Source: Syntrophomonadaceae bacterium
GTDB lineage: Bacteria > Bacillota > Syntrophomonadia > Syntrophomonadales > Syntrophomonadaceae
DNA: 62,516 nt
Assembly (NCBI GenBank): GCA_012522955.1
Contig: JAAYJK010000075.1
Span: forward strand, 1 to 62,516
Direction: 5' to 3'
Positions within the stretch are counted from its first letter, which is position 1. Each line of letters begins with the position of its first letter. A program made the position numbers and the translations under genes. Shown here in pieces: positions 8,088 to 17,804 of this stretch. Under the pieces are notes generated by a model that saw only the letters and a program-made list of their open reading frames with translations, made no database searches and was not told the origin of the DNA.

Positions 8088-8149
8088 AGTCCTGCTGGTA
8101 AATAGCCTGACCTTACTTAATCAATTCCAATACTAGAGGAGGAATTTTA

Positions 8150-9496
8150 ATGTTTAATAGCGAGTATAAAGAAAAATTTCGTACCCCGGAGGAGGCAGTT
8201 AAGGTAGTCAAGTCTGGAGACTGGGTAGATTATATGTATTTTAATGGCTACCCCAAGGCTCTGGATAAGGCCCTAGCCCAAAGGAAAGATGAACTATATG
8301 GAGTTCATATCCGCAGTGGTATTTCTTTACCTCCATTTCCCGAGGTACCGGTGAGTGATCCAACTATGGAGCATTTCCAGTGGGACAGCTGGCACTATAG
8401 CGCATGGGATGCCAAATTGGCCGACCAGGGGATCTGCAGTTTCTCTCCATTGCTCTACCACGAAGTGCCTGGTTATTACCGTAATCGGGAGGTGGAAGTG
8501 GATGTGGCTATGCTCCGGGTATGTCCTATGGATAAATACGGCTATTTCAACCTGGGCATAAATGCCTCTCATTGTGAAGCAGTAGTTGAGAATGCTAAAA
8601 TAGCCATTGTGGAAGAAAACGAATCCATGCCTTACGTATATGGGGGCAATGGACACCAGCTACATATATCAGAGATAGATTATATCGTGCGGGGGGAAAA
8701 TGAGCCCATGGCCAATGCCGCAGTGCTGGAGGCTACTGAGGCGGAAAAGAGAATAGCTGATCACATAATGGAAGACATTCATGATGGATGCTGCATTCAA
8801 TTGGGAATTGGGGGACTGCCCAATTACCTGGGCAAGCAGATAGCTGCCGCCGGATTAAAAGATTTGAGTGCACATACGGAAATGATGGCTGATGCCTATG
8901 TGGAAATGTGGAAAAATGGCTGTATTACCGGGAAGAAAAAAGAAATTGACCGCAAACGAATAGTCTGTACCTTTGCTCTAGGCTCTCCTGAACTATATGA
9001 ATTTATGGATCGGAATCCCATGATTGCTTCTTATTCAGTGGACTACACCAATGATCCAAGCGTAATTGCCAGGATTTCCAATGTAATATCCATAAATGGC
9101 TGCTTGGAAGTAGACTTCTATGGACAGGTTGCTTCCGAAATGCAGGGTCCTCGACAGATTACCGGCACTGGTGGGCAATGGGATTTTGTGTTGGGGGCCT
9201 ATCATTCTCCGGGGGGCAAGAGCTTTTTATGCACTTCATCTACCTATAAGGATAGAGAAGGCCGGCTGCAATCAAAAATTAAACCCCTGTTGACTCCAGG
9301 AGCCGCCTGCACGGTTTCCCGGCAGCTTACCCACTATGTTGTAACCGAGTACGGTAAAGCTTTGCTCAAGTGCCAGTCTATTTGGGTACGGGCCGAGCGC
9401 TTGATTGAGATTGCTCATCCGGAATTTCGGGATGAACTGATTAAGGAAGCTGATAAGATGGGATTCTGGAAGAGAAGCAACAAGATTGAACCCTAA
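8150..9496 (+). CDS. Acetyl-CoA hydrolase/transferase family CoA-transferase, paralogue 1
   Basis: A 448-residue enzyme of the 4-hydroxybutyrate/butyryl-CoA:acetate CoA-transferase family. It most likely activates butyrate or a related acid with acetyl-CoA. The catalytic glutamate that forms the glutamyl-CoA thioester is Glu244 in [10 protein letters not shown]. Glycine-rich oxyanion segments [11 protein letters not shown] and [13 protein letters not shown] are present. The start has GAGGAGGA upstream. It is followed by a full-length paralogue. In a butyrate oxidiser this is the expected activation step; the exact acid substrate cannot be read from sequence. Confidence 0.85.
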   Translation: MFNSEYKEKFRTPEEAVKVVKSGDWVDYMYFNGYPKALDKALAQRKDELYGVHIRSGISLPPFPEVPVSDPTMEHFQWDSWHYSAWDAKLADQGICSFSPLLYHEVPGYYRNREVEVDVAMLRVCPMDKYGYFNLGINASHCEAVVENAKIAIVEENESMPYVYGGNGHQLHISEIDYIVRGENEPMANAAVLEATEAEKRIADHIMEDIHDGCCIQLGIGGLPNYLGKQIAAAGLKDLSAHTEMMADAYVEMWKNGCITGKKKEIDRKRIVCTFALGSPELYEFMDRNPMIASYSVDYTNDPSVIARISNVISINGCLEVDFYGQVASEMQGPRQITGTGGQWDFVLGAYHSPGGKSFLCTSSTYKDREGRLQSKIKPLLTPGAACTVSRQLTHYVVTEYGKALLKCQSIWVRAERLIEIAHPEFRDELIKEADKMGFWKRSNKIEP

Positions 9497-9661
9497 GCCC
9501 GGCTTTGGTATTATGAGGTAGATATAATAAGGCAGATAAAAATAGCTCGTAGCAAGTGATGAGCTCATTACAGTTGCATACAGAACCGCTTGGCCACCAG
9601 CTTGATGGCAGTAAGGAAAAAATAATAGTAGAGGTTATTATATTTATAGGAGGAGATACAG

Positions 9662-11014
9662 GTGAGTTATGGGCAGGAATACCGTAGTAAATTAGTAAGG
9701 GCCGACCAAGCGGTGGAGGTTATTAAGTCGGGAGATTGGATTGACTATGGATCCATGAACGGTCAGGTGCTTAGTCTGGATAAGGCTCTAGCGGCCAGAA
9801 AAGAAGAACTAGAAGATATCAAGGTATGGAACCTTTTAAATAGTTTTCCGGCTCATATACTGGAAGTTGATCCCGCGGGGGAGGTCTTTACCTGGAATAG
9901 CTGGCATCTTTCCGGGCTGGACCGCAATCTAATGAAAAGTGGACGGCCAGTGTTTTATTCCTCTATCCGTTATTCTGAATTGCCTCGCTATGTAAGAGAG
10001 CATATTGAGCCTCTGGACGTAGCCATGATGCAGGTAGCCCCTATGGATCAGCATGGATTTTTCAATTTTGGCCCCCAGAGTTCCCATAGCCGAGCGGTCT
10101 GTGAACGAGCCCGGGTGGTTATAGTAGAAGTAAATCAGAATATGCCCCGTTGCCTGGGGGGATATGAAGAAGCAGTACATATTTCGGAAGTGGATTATAT
10201 TGTAGAAGGAGAGAATCCGCCCTTAGCCCAGCTGCCGGATACTGTATTCACCCTAGTGGACGAGAAAGCAGCCCAATATATTATAGAGGAAATGCAAGAC
10301 CAATGCTGTATACAGTTGGGAATCGGGGGAATGCCCAATGCGGTAGGGAAATTGATCGCTAACTCGGACTTGAAGGACCTGGGCTGCCACACGGAAATGT
10401 TGGTGGATGCCTATGTAGATATGTTCGAGGCAGGTCGGCTGACCAATGCTAAGAAGAATATTGATCCTGGCAAACTGGTATATACTTTTGCCGTGGGATC
10501 CCAAAAACTTTACGATTTTATTGATAATAACCCGCGCTGTGCCATGTATCCCGTCAATTATACCAATAATCCCAATTTGGCAGCCTTGAATGACAATCTG
10601 GTCAGTATTAATAATGCCATAGAAATCGATCTGTACGGGCAGGTGTGTGCGGAATCAGTGGGAACTCGGATAATCAGCGGTACTGGCGGGCAGCTGGATT
10701 TTGTCCTGGCCGGTTACCAATCCAAAGGAGGCAAATCCTTTGTCTGTTTGCCCTCCTGCAATATGGATAGCCAAGGGAATATAGACAGCAGAATAGTGCC
10801 GGTGTTAAAATCCGGAGCCATAGTCACTGATCCCCGCTCGGTGGCCCAATATATAGTGACTGAATACGGGAAACTGGACATGAAAGGCAAATCCGTTTGG
10901 CAAAGAGCGGAAGGCCTGATCAACCTGGCCCATCCTCAAGTCAGAGATGAATTGGTGAAGAAGGCTCAAGAACAGGGTATCTGGAGAAAGAGCAACCGCC
11001 ATCCCCTTTTATGA
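9662..11014 (+). CDS. Acetyl-CoA hydrolase/transferase family CoA-transferase, paralogue 2
   Basis: A 450-residue paralogue of the preceding CoA-transferase with the same architecture. Catalytic Glu245 lies in CHTEMLVDAY, and the [11 protein letters not shown] and GTGGQLDFVLAGY motifs are kept. Substrate-side segments differ: NGQVLSLDKAL here against [11 protein letters not shown] there, and GPQSSHSRAV against [10 protein letters not shown]. Different acid specificity is therefore plausible. The start is GTG with AGGAGGAG 6 bases upstream. The 165-bp gap before it contains only a weak -24/-12-like sequence at 9591. Confidence 0.85.
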   Translation: MSYGQEYRSKLVRADQAVEVIKSGDWIDYGSMNGQVLSLDKALAARKEELEDIKVWNLLNSFPAHILEVDPAGEVFTWNSWHLSGLDRNLMKSGRPVFYSSIRYSELPRYVREHIEPLDVAMMQVAPMDQHGFFNFGPQSSHSRAVCERARVVIVEVNQNMPRCLGGYEEAVHISEVDYIVEGENPPLAQLPDTVFTLVDEKAAQYIIEEMQDQCCIQLGIGGMPNAVGKLIANSDLKDLGCHTEMLVDAYVDMFEAGRLTNAKKNIDPGKLVYTFAVGSQKLYDFIDNNPRCAMYPVNYTNNPNLAALNDNLVSINNAIEIDLYGQVCAESVGTRIISGTGGQLDFVLAGYQSKGGKSFVCLPSCNMDSQGNIDSRIVPVLKSGAIVTDPRSVAQYIVTEYGKLDMKGKSVWQRAEGLINLAHPQVRDELVKKAQEQGIWRKSNRHPLL

Positions 11015-11106
11015 TATAATTTTCTTAATATAATAGAATATCCCAGTTAAAAGTACGGTCAGATGTAAACGCATTTTAATTCGTGGTTTTTAAAATGGGG
11101 GAAGCC

Positions 11107-12504
11107 ATGGAAAATTTCATGCTGTGGGGGGAGCAGAAATTGGAAATTGGACGGATACTGGAAGCTTTATTTACTGAAAACCAGTTTATGGCGGCTATGA
11201 TTGTGGACGATAAGGGGAGGATTGTCTCCATTAGTGAAACTTATTTGAAGGTATTGAATCTAAGCCGGGAAGAGGTGATTGGCCGACCGGCCAAGGAAAT
11301 TACCCCGCATACCCGGGTTATGAACGTGCTCAAAAACGGAAAAGCCGTAGTTGGTTATAATTGGCGAATTAATGACCATAATATGATAGCCTCCACCATA
11401 CCTATTATCCAGGAAGGCATGGTGGTAGGCGCTTTTGCCTACAGTGTATTTATGGATATTTGGAATGCCCAGGATACCATTGAGAATTTGATCACTGAGA
11501 TAAATATGTATAAAGACGAAGTGGATAATCTGTACAAGGCTAAGTACAGCTTTGACGATATTATTGGCAAGAATGAAGCCTTCCGCAAGGTCAAGAAATT
11601 TGCCCGTCAGGTGGCCCAGCATACTATTAGCACTGTACTCCTGTGCGGGGAAAGCGGTACTGGCAAAGAGCTCTTTGCCCAGGCCATTCATAATCAATCC
11701 AGCCGCAGCCGTTTTCCCTTTCTAAGGATTAATTGTGCTGCCATACCGGAAAATCTGTTGGAAGCAGAATTGTTCGGTTATGAAGAGGGAGCTTTTACGG
11801 GGGCCAAAAAGGGAGGCAAACCGGGTAAATTCGAATTGGCCAATGGGGGTACTATATTCCTGGATGAGATCGGCGAGATGACTTTGACCATGCAGAGCAA
11901 ATTGCTGGTTGCTCTGCAGGAACAGGAAATAGAGCGTCTGGGAGGCAGGCATCCGATCAAGGTTAATGTAAGGGTAATAGCAGCCAGTAACAAAAATCTG
12001 GAGAATATGATTGAAAGCGGTATATTTAGAGAGGATCTTTATTACCGGCTGAATGTGGTGCGCTTGGATCTGCCGCCCTTGAGAAAAAGAGCGGACGATA
12101 TTCCTTTGTTATGTCAGCATATTATCACCCACTTAAACTGCCGCCTCCATACTGGAACTAAAAAAATCTCCAGCTCCGCCCTGGAGATGCTGAGCACTTA
12201 TGCCTGGCCGGGCAATGTACGCGAGTTGGAAAATGTGCTGGAAAGGGCCATGATCCTGGCTGATATGGAAAAGACCCAGGTCCTGGATGAGCGGCATTTT
12301 ATGTTTATAAAAAAACAGTTGGATCTTTGCCGGGCCGCCCATGACCAGCAAAACCTGAAAAATGCAGTCCGGGAATTTGAGCGGGATCTGATTGAAAAGG
12401 CCTTGCAGGATGCAGATTATGACCGAGTAAAAGCTGCCGAACTGCTAGGAATAGATCTTTCCACCCTCTACCGTAAGCTGAAAAAATACGGCTACTCAGC
12501 TTAA
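11107..12504 (+). CDS. Sigma-54-dependent transcriptional activator with PAS domain (cluster 1)
   Basis: A bacterial enhancer-binding protein of about 465 residues. One PAS-type sensor domain occupies roughly residues 10-125 and is followed by a short coiled coil. The AAA+ domain has Walker A GESGTGKE, the sigma-54 contact loop GAFTGAKK and Walker [14 protein letters not shown] Fis-type helix-turn-helix ends the protein ([20 protein letters not shown]). ATG at 11107 is preferred because GGGGGA precedes it; GTG 11083 and ATG 11095 are in frame but lack a site. It lies directly after the CoA-transferases, making it the likely activator of the promoter at 5860 through the CTTTGGC-N6-GCCAAAG dyads. 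The ligand is unknown. Confidence 0.88.
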   Translation: MENFMLWGEQKLEIGRILEALFTENQFMAAMIVDDKGRIVSISETYLKVLNLSREEVIGRPAKEITPHTRVMNVLKNGKAVVGYNWRINDHNMIASTIPIIQEGMVVGAFAYSVFMDIWNAQDTIENLITEINMYKDEVDNLYKAKYSFDDIIGKNEAFRKVKKFARQVAQHTISTVLLCGESGTGKELFAQAIHNQSSRSRFPFLRINCAAIPENLLEAELFGYEEGAFTGAKKGGKPGKFELANGGTIFLDEIGEMTLTMQSKLLVALQEQEIERLGGRHPIKVNVRVIAASNKNLENMIESGIFREDLYYRLNVVRLDLPPLRKRADDIPLLCQHIITHLNCRLHTGTKKISSSALEMLSTYAWPGNVRELENVLERAMILADMEKTQVLDERHFMFIKKQLDLCRAAHDQQNLKNAVREFERDLIEKALQDADYDRVKAAELLGIDLSTLYRKLKKYGYSA

Positions 12505-12604
12505 TAAGACATAGGGATGTTTCGCTTGTCTTAGTATTAATAGGTATATGATACAAGCCCTCTTTCATAATTCTTATAGTAGAGTACTTCCTGGAGGTAA
12601 GCAT

Positions 12605-13639
12605 ATGGGGGCGGATGGCTTGTTTAAGAAGCTGGGGATTATTCTGGTCATTATTATGATTAGCTTGGCCGTACCGGTGGCTTGTGTAGATAATGAGCCG
12701 GATAGACCCAAGAGGGCAGAACAGGTAAAGGTATGTGAACTGTTTCCTTCTGTATTGCATGCGCCGCAATATCTAGCTATGAATCAGGGCCTGTTTGCCG
12801 AAGAAGGCCTGGAAGTTGAAATAATTACCGTTGATAGCAAAGAAGAATTGATGCTGGCTTTGCAGGAGGAGGAAGCCGACATAGGCCTGGCCGGAGGGGA
12901 AATAAGCATTATGAACTATGGAGCCGGGCAGGAAGACTACCTGGTCAATTTTTCCCAGTTAACCCAGCGGGAGGGTTCCTTTCTACTGGGGCACCAGCCG
13001 GTAGATAGATTCCAGTGGGATAATTTAAGGGGTAAGAAAATAATAGTTGAGGCGGGGCGGGAGAGGCAGCAGATGCTGTTGGAGTACATTATATTGCAGC
13101 ACGGGTTGAAACCCGGAGAAGATGTGGAAGTGGTGGACGATCCGGATGCGGCCCAAGTATTTCTGGCGGGCAGGGGGGATTATGTGGCCCTGGGAGAACC
13201 TGGGGTTACTTGGTTGATGAAGGCTGGGGTGGGATACCCCCAGGCCTCCCTGGGCACCTATTCCGACTTTATAGCTGATACTGTTTTTATGGTCAGAAAA
13301 AGCGTATTAAGTAACAACTCTGAGATGGTTCAGAAGTTTAGTAATGCTATATACCAAGCCCAACAGTGGATGGATAGTCATTCGCCGGATGAAACTGCTC
13401 AGGTCATTGCTCCCTGTTTGCCATGGATTGAAGCCCATGATCTGGCTGAAGCAGTGGGACGATACCAGGTCCAGAACACCTGGCGGGTGACCACCGTGAT
13501 GGATGAGGGCTCATTTGATTTGCTGCAAGAGATCATGGTGGGCTCAGGAAGACTAGAGTCCAAAATAGAGTCCTCTTTGCTTATCAACAATTATTTCGCC
13601 CGCAAAGCGGTCCTGACCACCCAGGATCAACCATATTAA
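12605..13639 (+). CDS. ABC-transporter substrate-binding lipoprotein, NMT1/TauA-like (orphan)
   Basis: About 344 residues. The N-terminus has a hydrophobic segment ending PVAC, a plausible though not ideal lipobox. The mature part begins with VCELFPSVLHAPQYLAMNQG and LFAEEGLEVEI, typical of the NMT1/THI5-like binding proteins that serve sulfonate, nitrate or thiamine-precursor importers. The start at ATG 12605 has CTGGAGG upstream; the upstream in-frame ATG at 12548 has no site. No permease or ATPase is adjacent. The importer genes at 16375-18781 belong to the same family but lie beyond three unrelated genes. Its stop overlaps the stop of the convergent radical SAM gene. Confidence 0.75.
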   Translation: MGADGLFKKLGIILVIIMISLAVPVACVDNEPDRPKRAEQVKVCELFPSVLHAPQYLAMNQGLFAEEGLEVEIITVDSKEELMLALQEEEADIGLAGGEISIMNYGAGQEDYLVNFSQLTQREGSFLLGHQPVDRFQWDNLRGKKIIVEAGRERQQMLLEYIILQHGLKPGEDVEVVDDPDAAQVFLAGRGDYVALGEPGVTWLMKAGVGYPQASLGTYSDFIADTVFMVRKSVLSNNSEMVQKFSNAIYQAQQWMDSHSPDETAQVIAPCLPWIEAHDLAEAVGRYQVQNTWRVTTVMDEGSFDLLQEIMVGSGRLESKIESSLLINNYFARKAVLTTQDQPY

Positions 13640-14586
13640 CGCTTGTACTGGTCAAAGAGCTTGCGCATATAGAATTTATTATCTTCATAATCCAATTCTA
13701 TCAACTGTCCCTCCCTTATCAGCTTTTCGATTACGGTCCAATTCTGGCCTGCCTTGGCCAAGAGTTCCTGTACCGCATCTCTTCTCATGGGATGAACCGA
13801 GCTAGTGCTGAGCAGGTCTTTTTCCAGGTTGCCGGTATAGGCGAAATTGCTGCTATCGGCTCCGATCAGGTATTCTACCTGTTTCAGCTGACGGCCATAT
13901 ATCTGGTAGGCAGTATTGACCATGGCTTCGGATGGAGCTTTAACCCTTTTGTCTGCCGGAGGACGGGTAGGAATTAATATATAAGCAATATGAGGATTAA
14001 CTTGGGCAATGAAGCTGGCATTAGCGTTCAGGATCTCTTCCTTATCATTGATTCCCTCTACCAACATGGTCTCAGTACATAATTGGCCTTGAAAGTGGGA
14101 GGCAAATTCCAGTATGCCTTCCAGTATGCGGGGCAAAGAAAGTCCCCGGTGGGGATGATCAATCCGGCGCCAGGCTGCTTCCTCTACGCTGTCAATTTTT
14201 ACTGATACCCAGTCAGCTTTATACAGTGCCTCCCGTACTTCTGCCTGCCAAATTATGGAGGCATTGGTGATAATTGCTATTGGTATATGGAGGGGTTTCA
14301 ATAAATCTATCTCCTGGCCCAGATTAATATCCAGGGTTGGTTCTCCATCAGGTACAAAAGACAGATAATCGATGGGCTCACCTGCTGCCCGGGCCTGTTC
14401 AACTTGCTCTTGTACCGCAGCCAGAATGGCCTGGGGGTCATAAAAAGTCTGGCGCTCTATCTGTACTTTGCTGGAATAACCCTGCTGGCAGTAAGCACAG
14501 GAATAAGTACAGATTTTGGGCGGTATATGGTTGATTCCCAGGCTGCGACCCAGCCGGCGGGAAGGGATAGGACCAAATGTTAGCAT
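13636..14586 (-). CDS. Radical SAM protein (COG0731-like)
   Basis: A 316-residue radical S-adenosylmethionine enzyme. The iron-sulfur cluster motif is CTYSCAYC near residues 27-34, preceded by FGPIPSRRLGRSLGIN, which is characteristic of a small conserved family in anaerobes. FVPDGEPTLD corresponds to the GGEP region that binds SAM. The C-terminal 70 residues look like a winged-helix segment (MRRDAVQELLAKAGQNWTV). The reaction is not known. It converges on the binding-protein gene with a 4-base overlap of stop codons. Confidence 0.8.
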   Translation of the reverse strand: MLTFGPIPSRRLGRSLGINHIPPKICTYSCAYCQQGYSSKVQIERQTFYDPQAILAAVQEQVEQARAAGEPIDYLSFVPDGEPTLDINLGQEIDLLKPLHIPIAIITNASIIWQAEVREALYKADWVSVKIDSVEEAAWRRIDHPHRGLSLPRILEGILEFASHFQGQLCTETMLVEGINDKEEILNANASFIAQVNPHIAYILIPTRPPADKRVKAPSEAMVNTAYQIYGRQLKQVEYLIGADSSNFAYTGNLEKDLLSTSSVHPMRRDAVQELLAKAGQNWTVIEKLIREGQLIELDYEDNKFYMRKLFDQYKR

Positions 14587-14780
14587 ATTTATTCTCCTTT
14601 ACATTGACATTATAAACCGTATTGGTCATTGAAGTCCAAATCTGCTGTTAATTAAGCAAATAGCTAAGCCAGGCTAGGATTAGGGTATTGAAGACAGCAT
14701 CTTGGTTATTTATGCCCTGCTGGGCTACATAATAGATCCTGGTTGGCAGCCGGGAATTGAGGGTATAAAGAAATATTATC

Positions 14781-14796
14781 TGGCAGAAAAATTGCG
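14781..14796 (+). promoter_or_regulatory. Possible sigma-54 or sigma-A promoter of the LysE gene
   Basis: TGGCAGAAAAATTGCG has TGGCA and TTGC with GG and GC ten bases apart, and would start transcription about 45 bases before the gene. An overlapping sigma-A reading is also possible (TTGCGA, 17 bases, CATAAT). There are no obvious enhancer dyads and no adjacent activator gene, so the sigma-54 call is weaker than the three at 5860, 34940 and 48688. Confidence 0.35.
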
Positions 14797-14849
14797 AATG
14801 TGATAAAAGTAATACATAATCTCTATTTTAGCAATTCGAGGTGAGGTAC

Positions 14850-15503
14850 ATGACTATCAGTGCCCTTTTTATAACTGCTTTCTTTATTGGTTTGTCCGGA
14901 GCTATGATGCCTGGACCCTTATTGACCGTAACTATTGCTGAAAGCATGAAAAGGGGTTTTATAGCCGGACCTTTGATTATGCTGGGACATGCAGCATTGG
15001 AAATCAGCCTTATAATAGCTTTGGTAGCAGGGTTGTCAGCCTTCCTTAGCAGTGCTGCAGTGAGTAACAGTATTGCCCTGTTGGGAGGAGGATTTCTCCT
15101 CTACTTGGGCTTTTCCATGAGCAAAGATGCCATTAAAGGCCATATTTCACTGGCTGGAATGGAGGAAGCTCAGGCTGGTACAGAGAAAAATGGCCTGCAC
15201 CCGGTCCTGGCAGGAGCGGTAATTAGCCTGGCCAACCCATATTGGAGCATCTGGTGGGCTACTGTAGGTCTCACCTACTTGAGCCTGTCCATGGAAAGCG
15301 GCCGGATAGGATTGCTGTCCTTCTTTTCTGGTCATATTATGGCTGACCTGAGCTGGTATACAATGGTGGCTGCCCTGGTGGCTGGGGGAAGAAAATTTAT
15401 TAGCCCCCAGCTATATAAATATGTAATCGTAAGCTGTGGTTTATTTCTGCTGGTTTTGGGAGCCTATTTCATCTTTACTGGTGCCTCCAGTTATTTGGCA
15501 TAA
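14850..15503 (+). CDS. LysE/RhtB-family exporter
   Basis: An integral membrane protein of about 217 residues with five to six hydrophobic helices and the LysE-family N-terminal signature GAMMPGPLLTVTIAESMKRG. A second conserved segment is ISLANPYWSIWWATVG. Members export amino acids or related small molecules; the substrate here is unknown. ATG at 14850 is preferred because GAGGTGAGG lies 3 to 4 bases before it; GTG 14841 lies within that site. It converges with the MBL-fold gene and overlaps its end by 13 bases. Confidence 0.82.
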   Translation: MTISALFITAFFIGLSGAMMPGPLLTVTIAESMKRGFIAGPLIMLGHAALEISLIIALVAGLSAFLSSAAVSNSIALLGGGFLLYLGFSMSKDAIKGHISLAGMEEAQAGTEKNGLHPVLAGAVISLANPYWSIWWATVGLTYLSLSMESGRIGLLSFFSGHIMADLSWYTMVAALVAGGRKFISPQLYKYVIVSCGLFLLVLGAYFIFTGASSYLA

Positions 15504-16369
15504 TAATAATCATCTGTTTTTTCCACCATCCCTAATTTCATCAGGCGCTTAAGATGATTATACATAGCCATTTTTTCCCACATCTTGAAGAGCCGGAAAA
15601 ACTCCTTGATTTCTCCATGGTAAATCAGCAATTCAGTCAATTGACTTAGGGTCATGGGCTGTTGCTTGAGGCTGTTTAATACCTTTTCTTCCTTCTGGTA
15701 TATGATGTTGACATAATCCTGCAGACGTTTTTGAATCTTATCTTCAATTATCCCCCGGTGAGATGTAACAATCATGGAGGGATTGATTTCCTGACAGAGC
15801 TTTATGGAGGCTATGAAATCATCGATATCACTGCACCAATGACCGTACCAGGGGCCGAAGCTGCTCAGCTCAATATCGGCACTGAACAGTATATCATCTT
15901 CGAATAAAAAACAGCAGTGACCAGGAGTATGCCCTGGGGCGTGGATAACTTGAACCTTGGTTTTACCAAAGTCCAGTACTTGTCCCCCTTGTATTTCCTG
16001 GTGTACCAAGGAGGATTTGGCTCCGGTCCATTCATAGAATAGTCGGCCCAGCTTCTCTTGACCAAAATGATGAAAACCATAAAACTCTGAAAAATCTTCC
16101 TCCGATCTGATGGCAGGTGCATCTAGAGCATGAGCCCAGACTTGGGCTGAACTGAATTTATGGTTGTTCATAATATGATCCTCATGAAAATGAGAATTAA
16201 GGATAAGGTCCGGTGGATGATCCAAAAAATAATCAATACTTTCTGCACCACAGGCCGTATCTATCAATACCCGTATTTCATCATCGATGAACAGACTGTG
16301 GGCATAGGGAAAACGTGCTCGGTCGGGAGCCTCTATGAATTTGACCCGATTGCTGATTAGAGGAATCAT
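15491..16369 (-). CDS. Metallo-beta-lactamase-fold hydrolase
   Basis: A 292-residue cytoplasmic MBL-fold protein. The metal motif is NSHFHEDH near residues 57-64, with further ligands in APGHTPGHCCF, in FSADIEL and in TSHRG. The last 80 residues look like a helical winged-helix extension (LSQLTELLIYHGEIKEFF). Substrate unknown; glyoxalase II-like thioesterases and quinolone-type hydrolases share this layout. It sits 5 bases downstream of the ABC importer ATPase and may be the last gene of that operon (18781 down to 15491). Confidence 0.8.
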   Translation of the reverse strand: MIPLISNRVKFIEAPDRARFPYAHSLFIDDEIRVLIDTACGAESIDYFLDHPPDLILNSHFHEDHIMNNHKFSSAQVWAHALDAPAIRSEEDFSEFYGFHHFGQEKLGRLFYEWTGAKSSLVHQEIQGGQVLDFGKTKVQVIHAPGHTPGHCCFLFEDDILFSADIELSSFGPWYGHWCSDIDDFIASIKLCQEINPSMIVTSHRGIIEDKIQKRLQDYVNIIYQKEEKVLNSLKQQPMTLSQLTELLIYHGEIKEFFRLFKMWEKMAMYNHLKRLMKLGMVEKTDDYYYAK

Positions 16370-16374
16370 AACAC

Positions 16375-17076
16375 TTACACCTCCGATTGAAAACTACATA
16401 AAAGCTTTATAAGACTGGACTCCAATTGGAGTAATCCGGGGGAAGAAAAGCTGCGTTCAGGCCCCGGATCTACTTTTATATCCTGCATAACACGAGCTGG
16501 ACGCGGGGAAAGGATAATGATGCGATCCGCCATATAAAGAGCTTCTTTAAGGTCATGAGTCACCGCAATAATGGCAAAAGGGTTTTCCAGCCAAAGCTGA
16601 TTAATATCTTCCATTATACTAGATTTTACGCTAAGATCCAGGGAAGAAAAGGCTTCATCCAGAATCAACAGATCCGGTTTGCTCATCAAAGCCCGGGCTA
16701 AATTCACCCTTTGCCTCATACCGGCGCTTAATTGGGATGGCAAATAATCTTCAAATCCTGCCAAGCGCAGTCGAGATAAAATGCCGGCATAGTCGACCTT
16801 TGGATTTACGAATAAGAGGTTTTCTTTAACGCTGCGCCAGGGTATTAATCTGGGTTCCTGAAAAACAAAGCCAATTTTCGTGCAATAGTTGTCTATATGG
16901 CCGCAGCTGGGAGCTTCCAGACCGGACAGTATTCTAAGGAAAGTGGTTTTACCAGCTCCGGAAGACCCTAAGAGAACCAGGCGCTGGCCCCAACCCAGGC
17001 TCAGGTTCCAGTTATCCAGCACCGGAAGTGAATCATAGCTTTTGCTTAAGCCTTTTACCACTAGGCAATGGTCCAT
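16375..17076 (-). CDS. ABC importer ATPase (SsuB/TauB family)
   Basis: A 233-residue ATPase for the adjacent permease. Walker A is GSSGAGKTTF near residues 37-46, the Q-loop is FVFQEPRLIPW, the signature is LSAGMRQRVNLARAL and Walker B is LLILDEAFSSLD. The QEPRLIPW phrase is typical of ATPases serving nitrate, sulfonate and taurine importers. It overlaps the permease gene by 16 bases, showing tight coupling. The imported substrate cannot be inferred. Confidence 0.9.
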   Translation of the reverse strand: MDHCLVVKGLSKSYDSLPVLDNWNLSLGWGQRLVLLGSSGAGKTTFLRILSGLEAPSCGHIDNYCTKIGFVFQEPRLIPWRSVKENLLFVNPKVDYAGILSRLRLAGFEDYLPSQLSAGMRQRVNLARALMSKPDLLILDEAFSSLDLSVKSSIMEDINQLWLENPFAIIAVTHDLKEALYMADRIIILSPRPARVMQDIKVDPGPERSFSSPGLLQLESSLIKLLCSFQSEV

Positions 17077-17804
17077 TGATGAGACAACCTCCCCAAGAGC
17101 TTTTTAATCAGGCGTTCAGTTATTATACCCAGAAATACTGCTAAGAGGGTTAAAGCCCATACTCCAGGGAAATCGATGTTCATGCGCATGCGCAGTATTT
17201 CTACCCCCAGGCCGCTGCCGCCACTCAAGTATTCAGCTACCAATATTACTTTCCAGGCCTGACCGATACTGACGTCTACAATGGCTGCAATAAAGGGCAA
17301 GAGGGAGCCCAGGTAAATGTCTTTAATAACCCGACGGCCCGGAACCCGATATATGCGAGCCATTTCCAGCAGGTTATTATCCAGGTTACGAACCCCGGCT
17401 ACGGTAGTCAGGATAGATAAAGGCAAAAGGGATAGAAAGGCAATAAATACCGGACCTTTCCAGCCAATGCCCCAGGCGAAAATAACCAGGGACAACCAGG
17501 AAATTACCGGCACCGCTTGAATGACCATTATTATGGGACGAAACATACTATACACAGTTTTGGATAAACCCAGGCATAAACCCAGAGGCAAACCTATAAG
17601 CATAACCAGCAGTAGAGCCAGGAAGACCTTCCAGGCTGTTTGCCAGGCCGCCAGGAGTATGGGAGGAAAGATCAGCATTTCTGCCAACAGGCTGAGGGTC
17701 TCAGCCGGGGCCGGAACGATACTCTTATTAAGTATTAAAGCCAGCAGCTGCCAAACTGCTAATAATAAAATTATACCGATTAAAGCATGGAAAAAGGATT
17801 TCAT
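17061..17804 (-). CDS. ABC importer permease (SsuC/TauC family)
   Basis: A 247-residue membrane protein with about six helices and the inner-membrane permease loop SLLPLSILTTVAGVRNLDNN followed by EMARIYRVPGRRV, which docks the ATPase. It overlaps the binding-protein gene by 4 bases and the ATPase gene by 16 bases, in the order binding protein, permease, ATPase. Confidence 0.9.
   Translation of the reverse strand: MKSFFHALIGIILLLAVWQLLALILNKSIVPAPAETLSLLAEMLIFPPILLAAWQTAWKVFLALLLVMLIGLPLGLCLGLSKTVYSMFRPIIMVIQAVPVISWLSLVIFAWGIGWKGPVFIAFLSLLPLSILTTVAGVRNLDNNLLEMARIYRVPGRRVIKDIYLGSLLPFIAAIVDVSIGQAWKVILVAEYLSGGSGLGVEILRMRMNIDFPGVWALTLLAVFLGIITERLIKKLLGRLSHQWTIA

Noticed and set aside
9591-9606. 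Sigma-54-like TGGCCACCAGCTTGAT before the second CoA-transferase
   Set aside because: The -12 part is TTGAT, without the GC, and three of the inner -24 positions mismatch. It was considered too weak to call.
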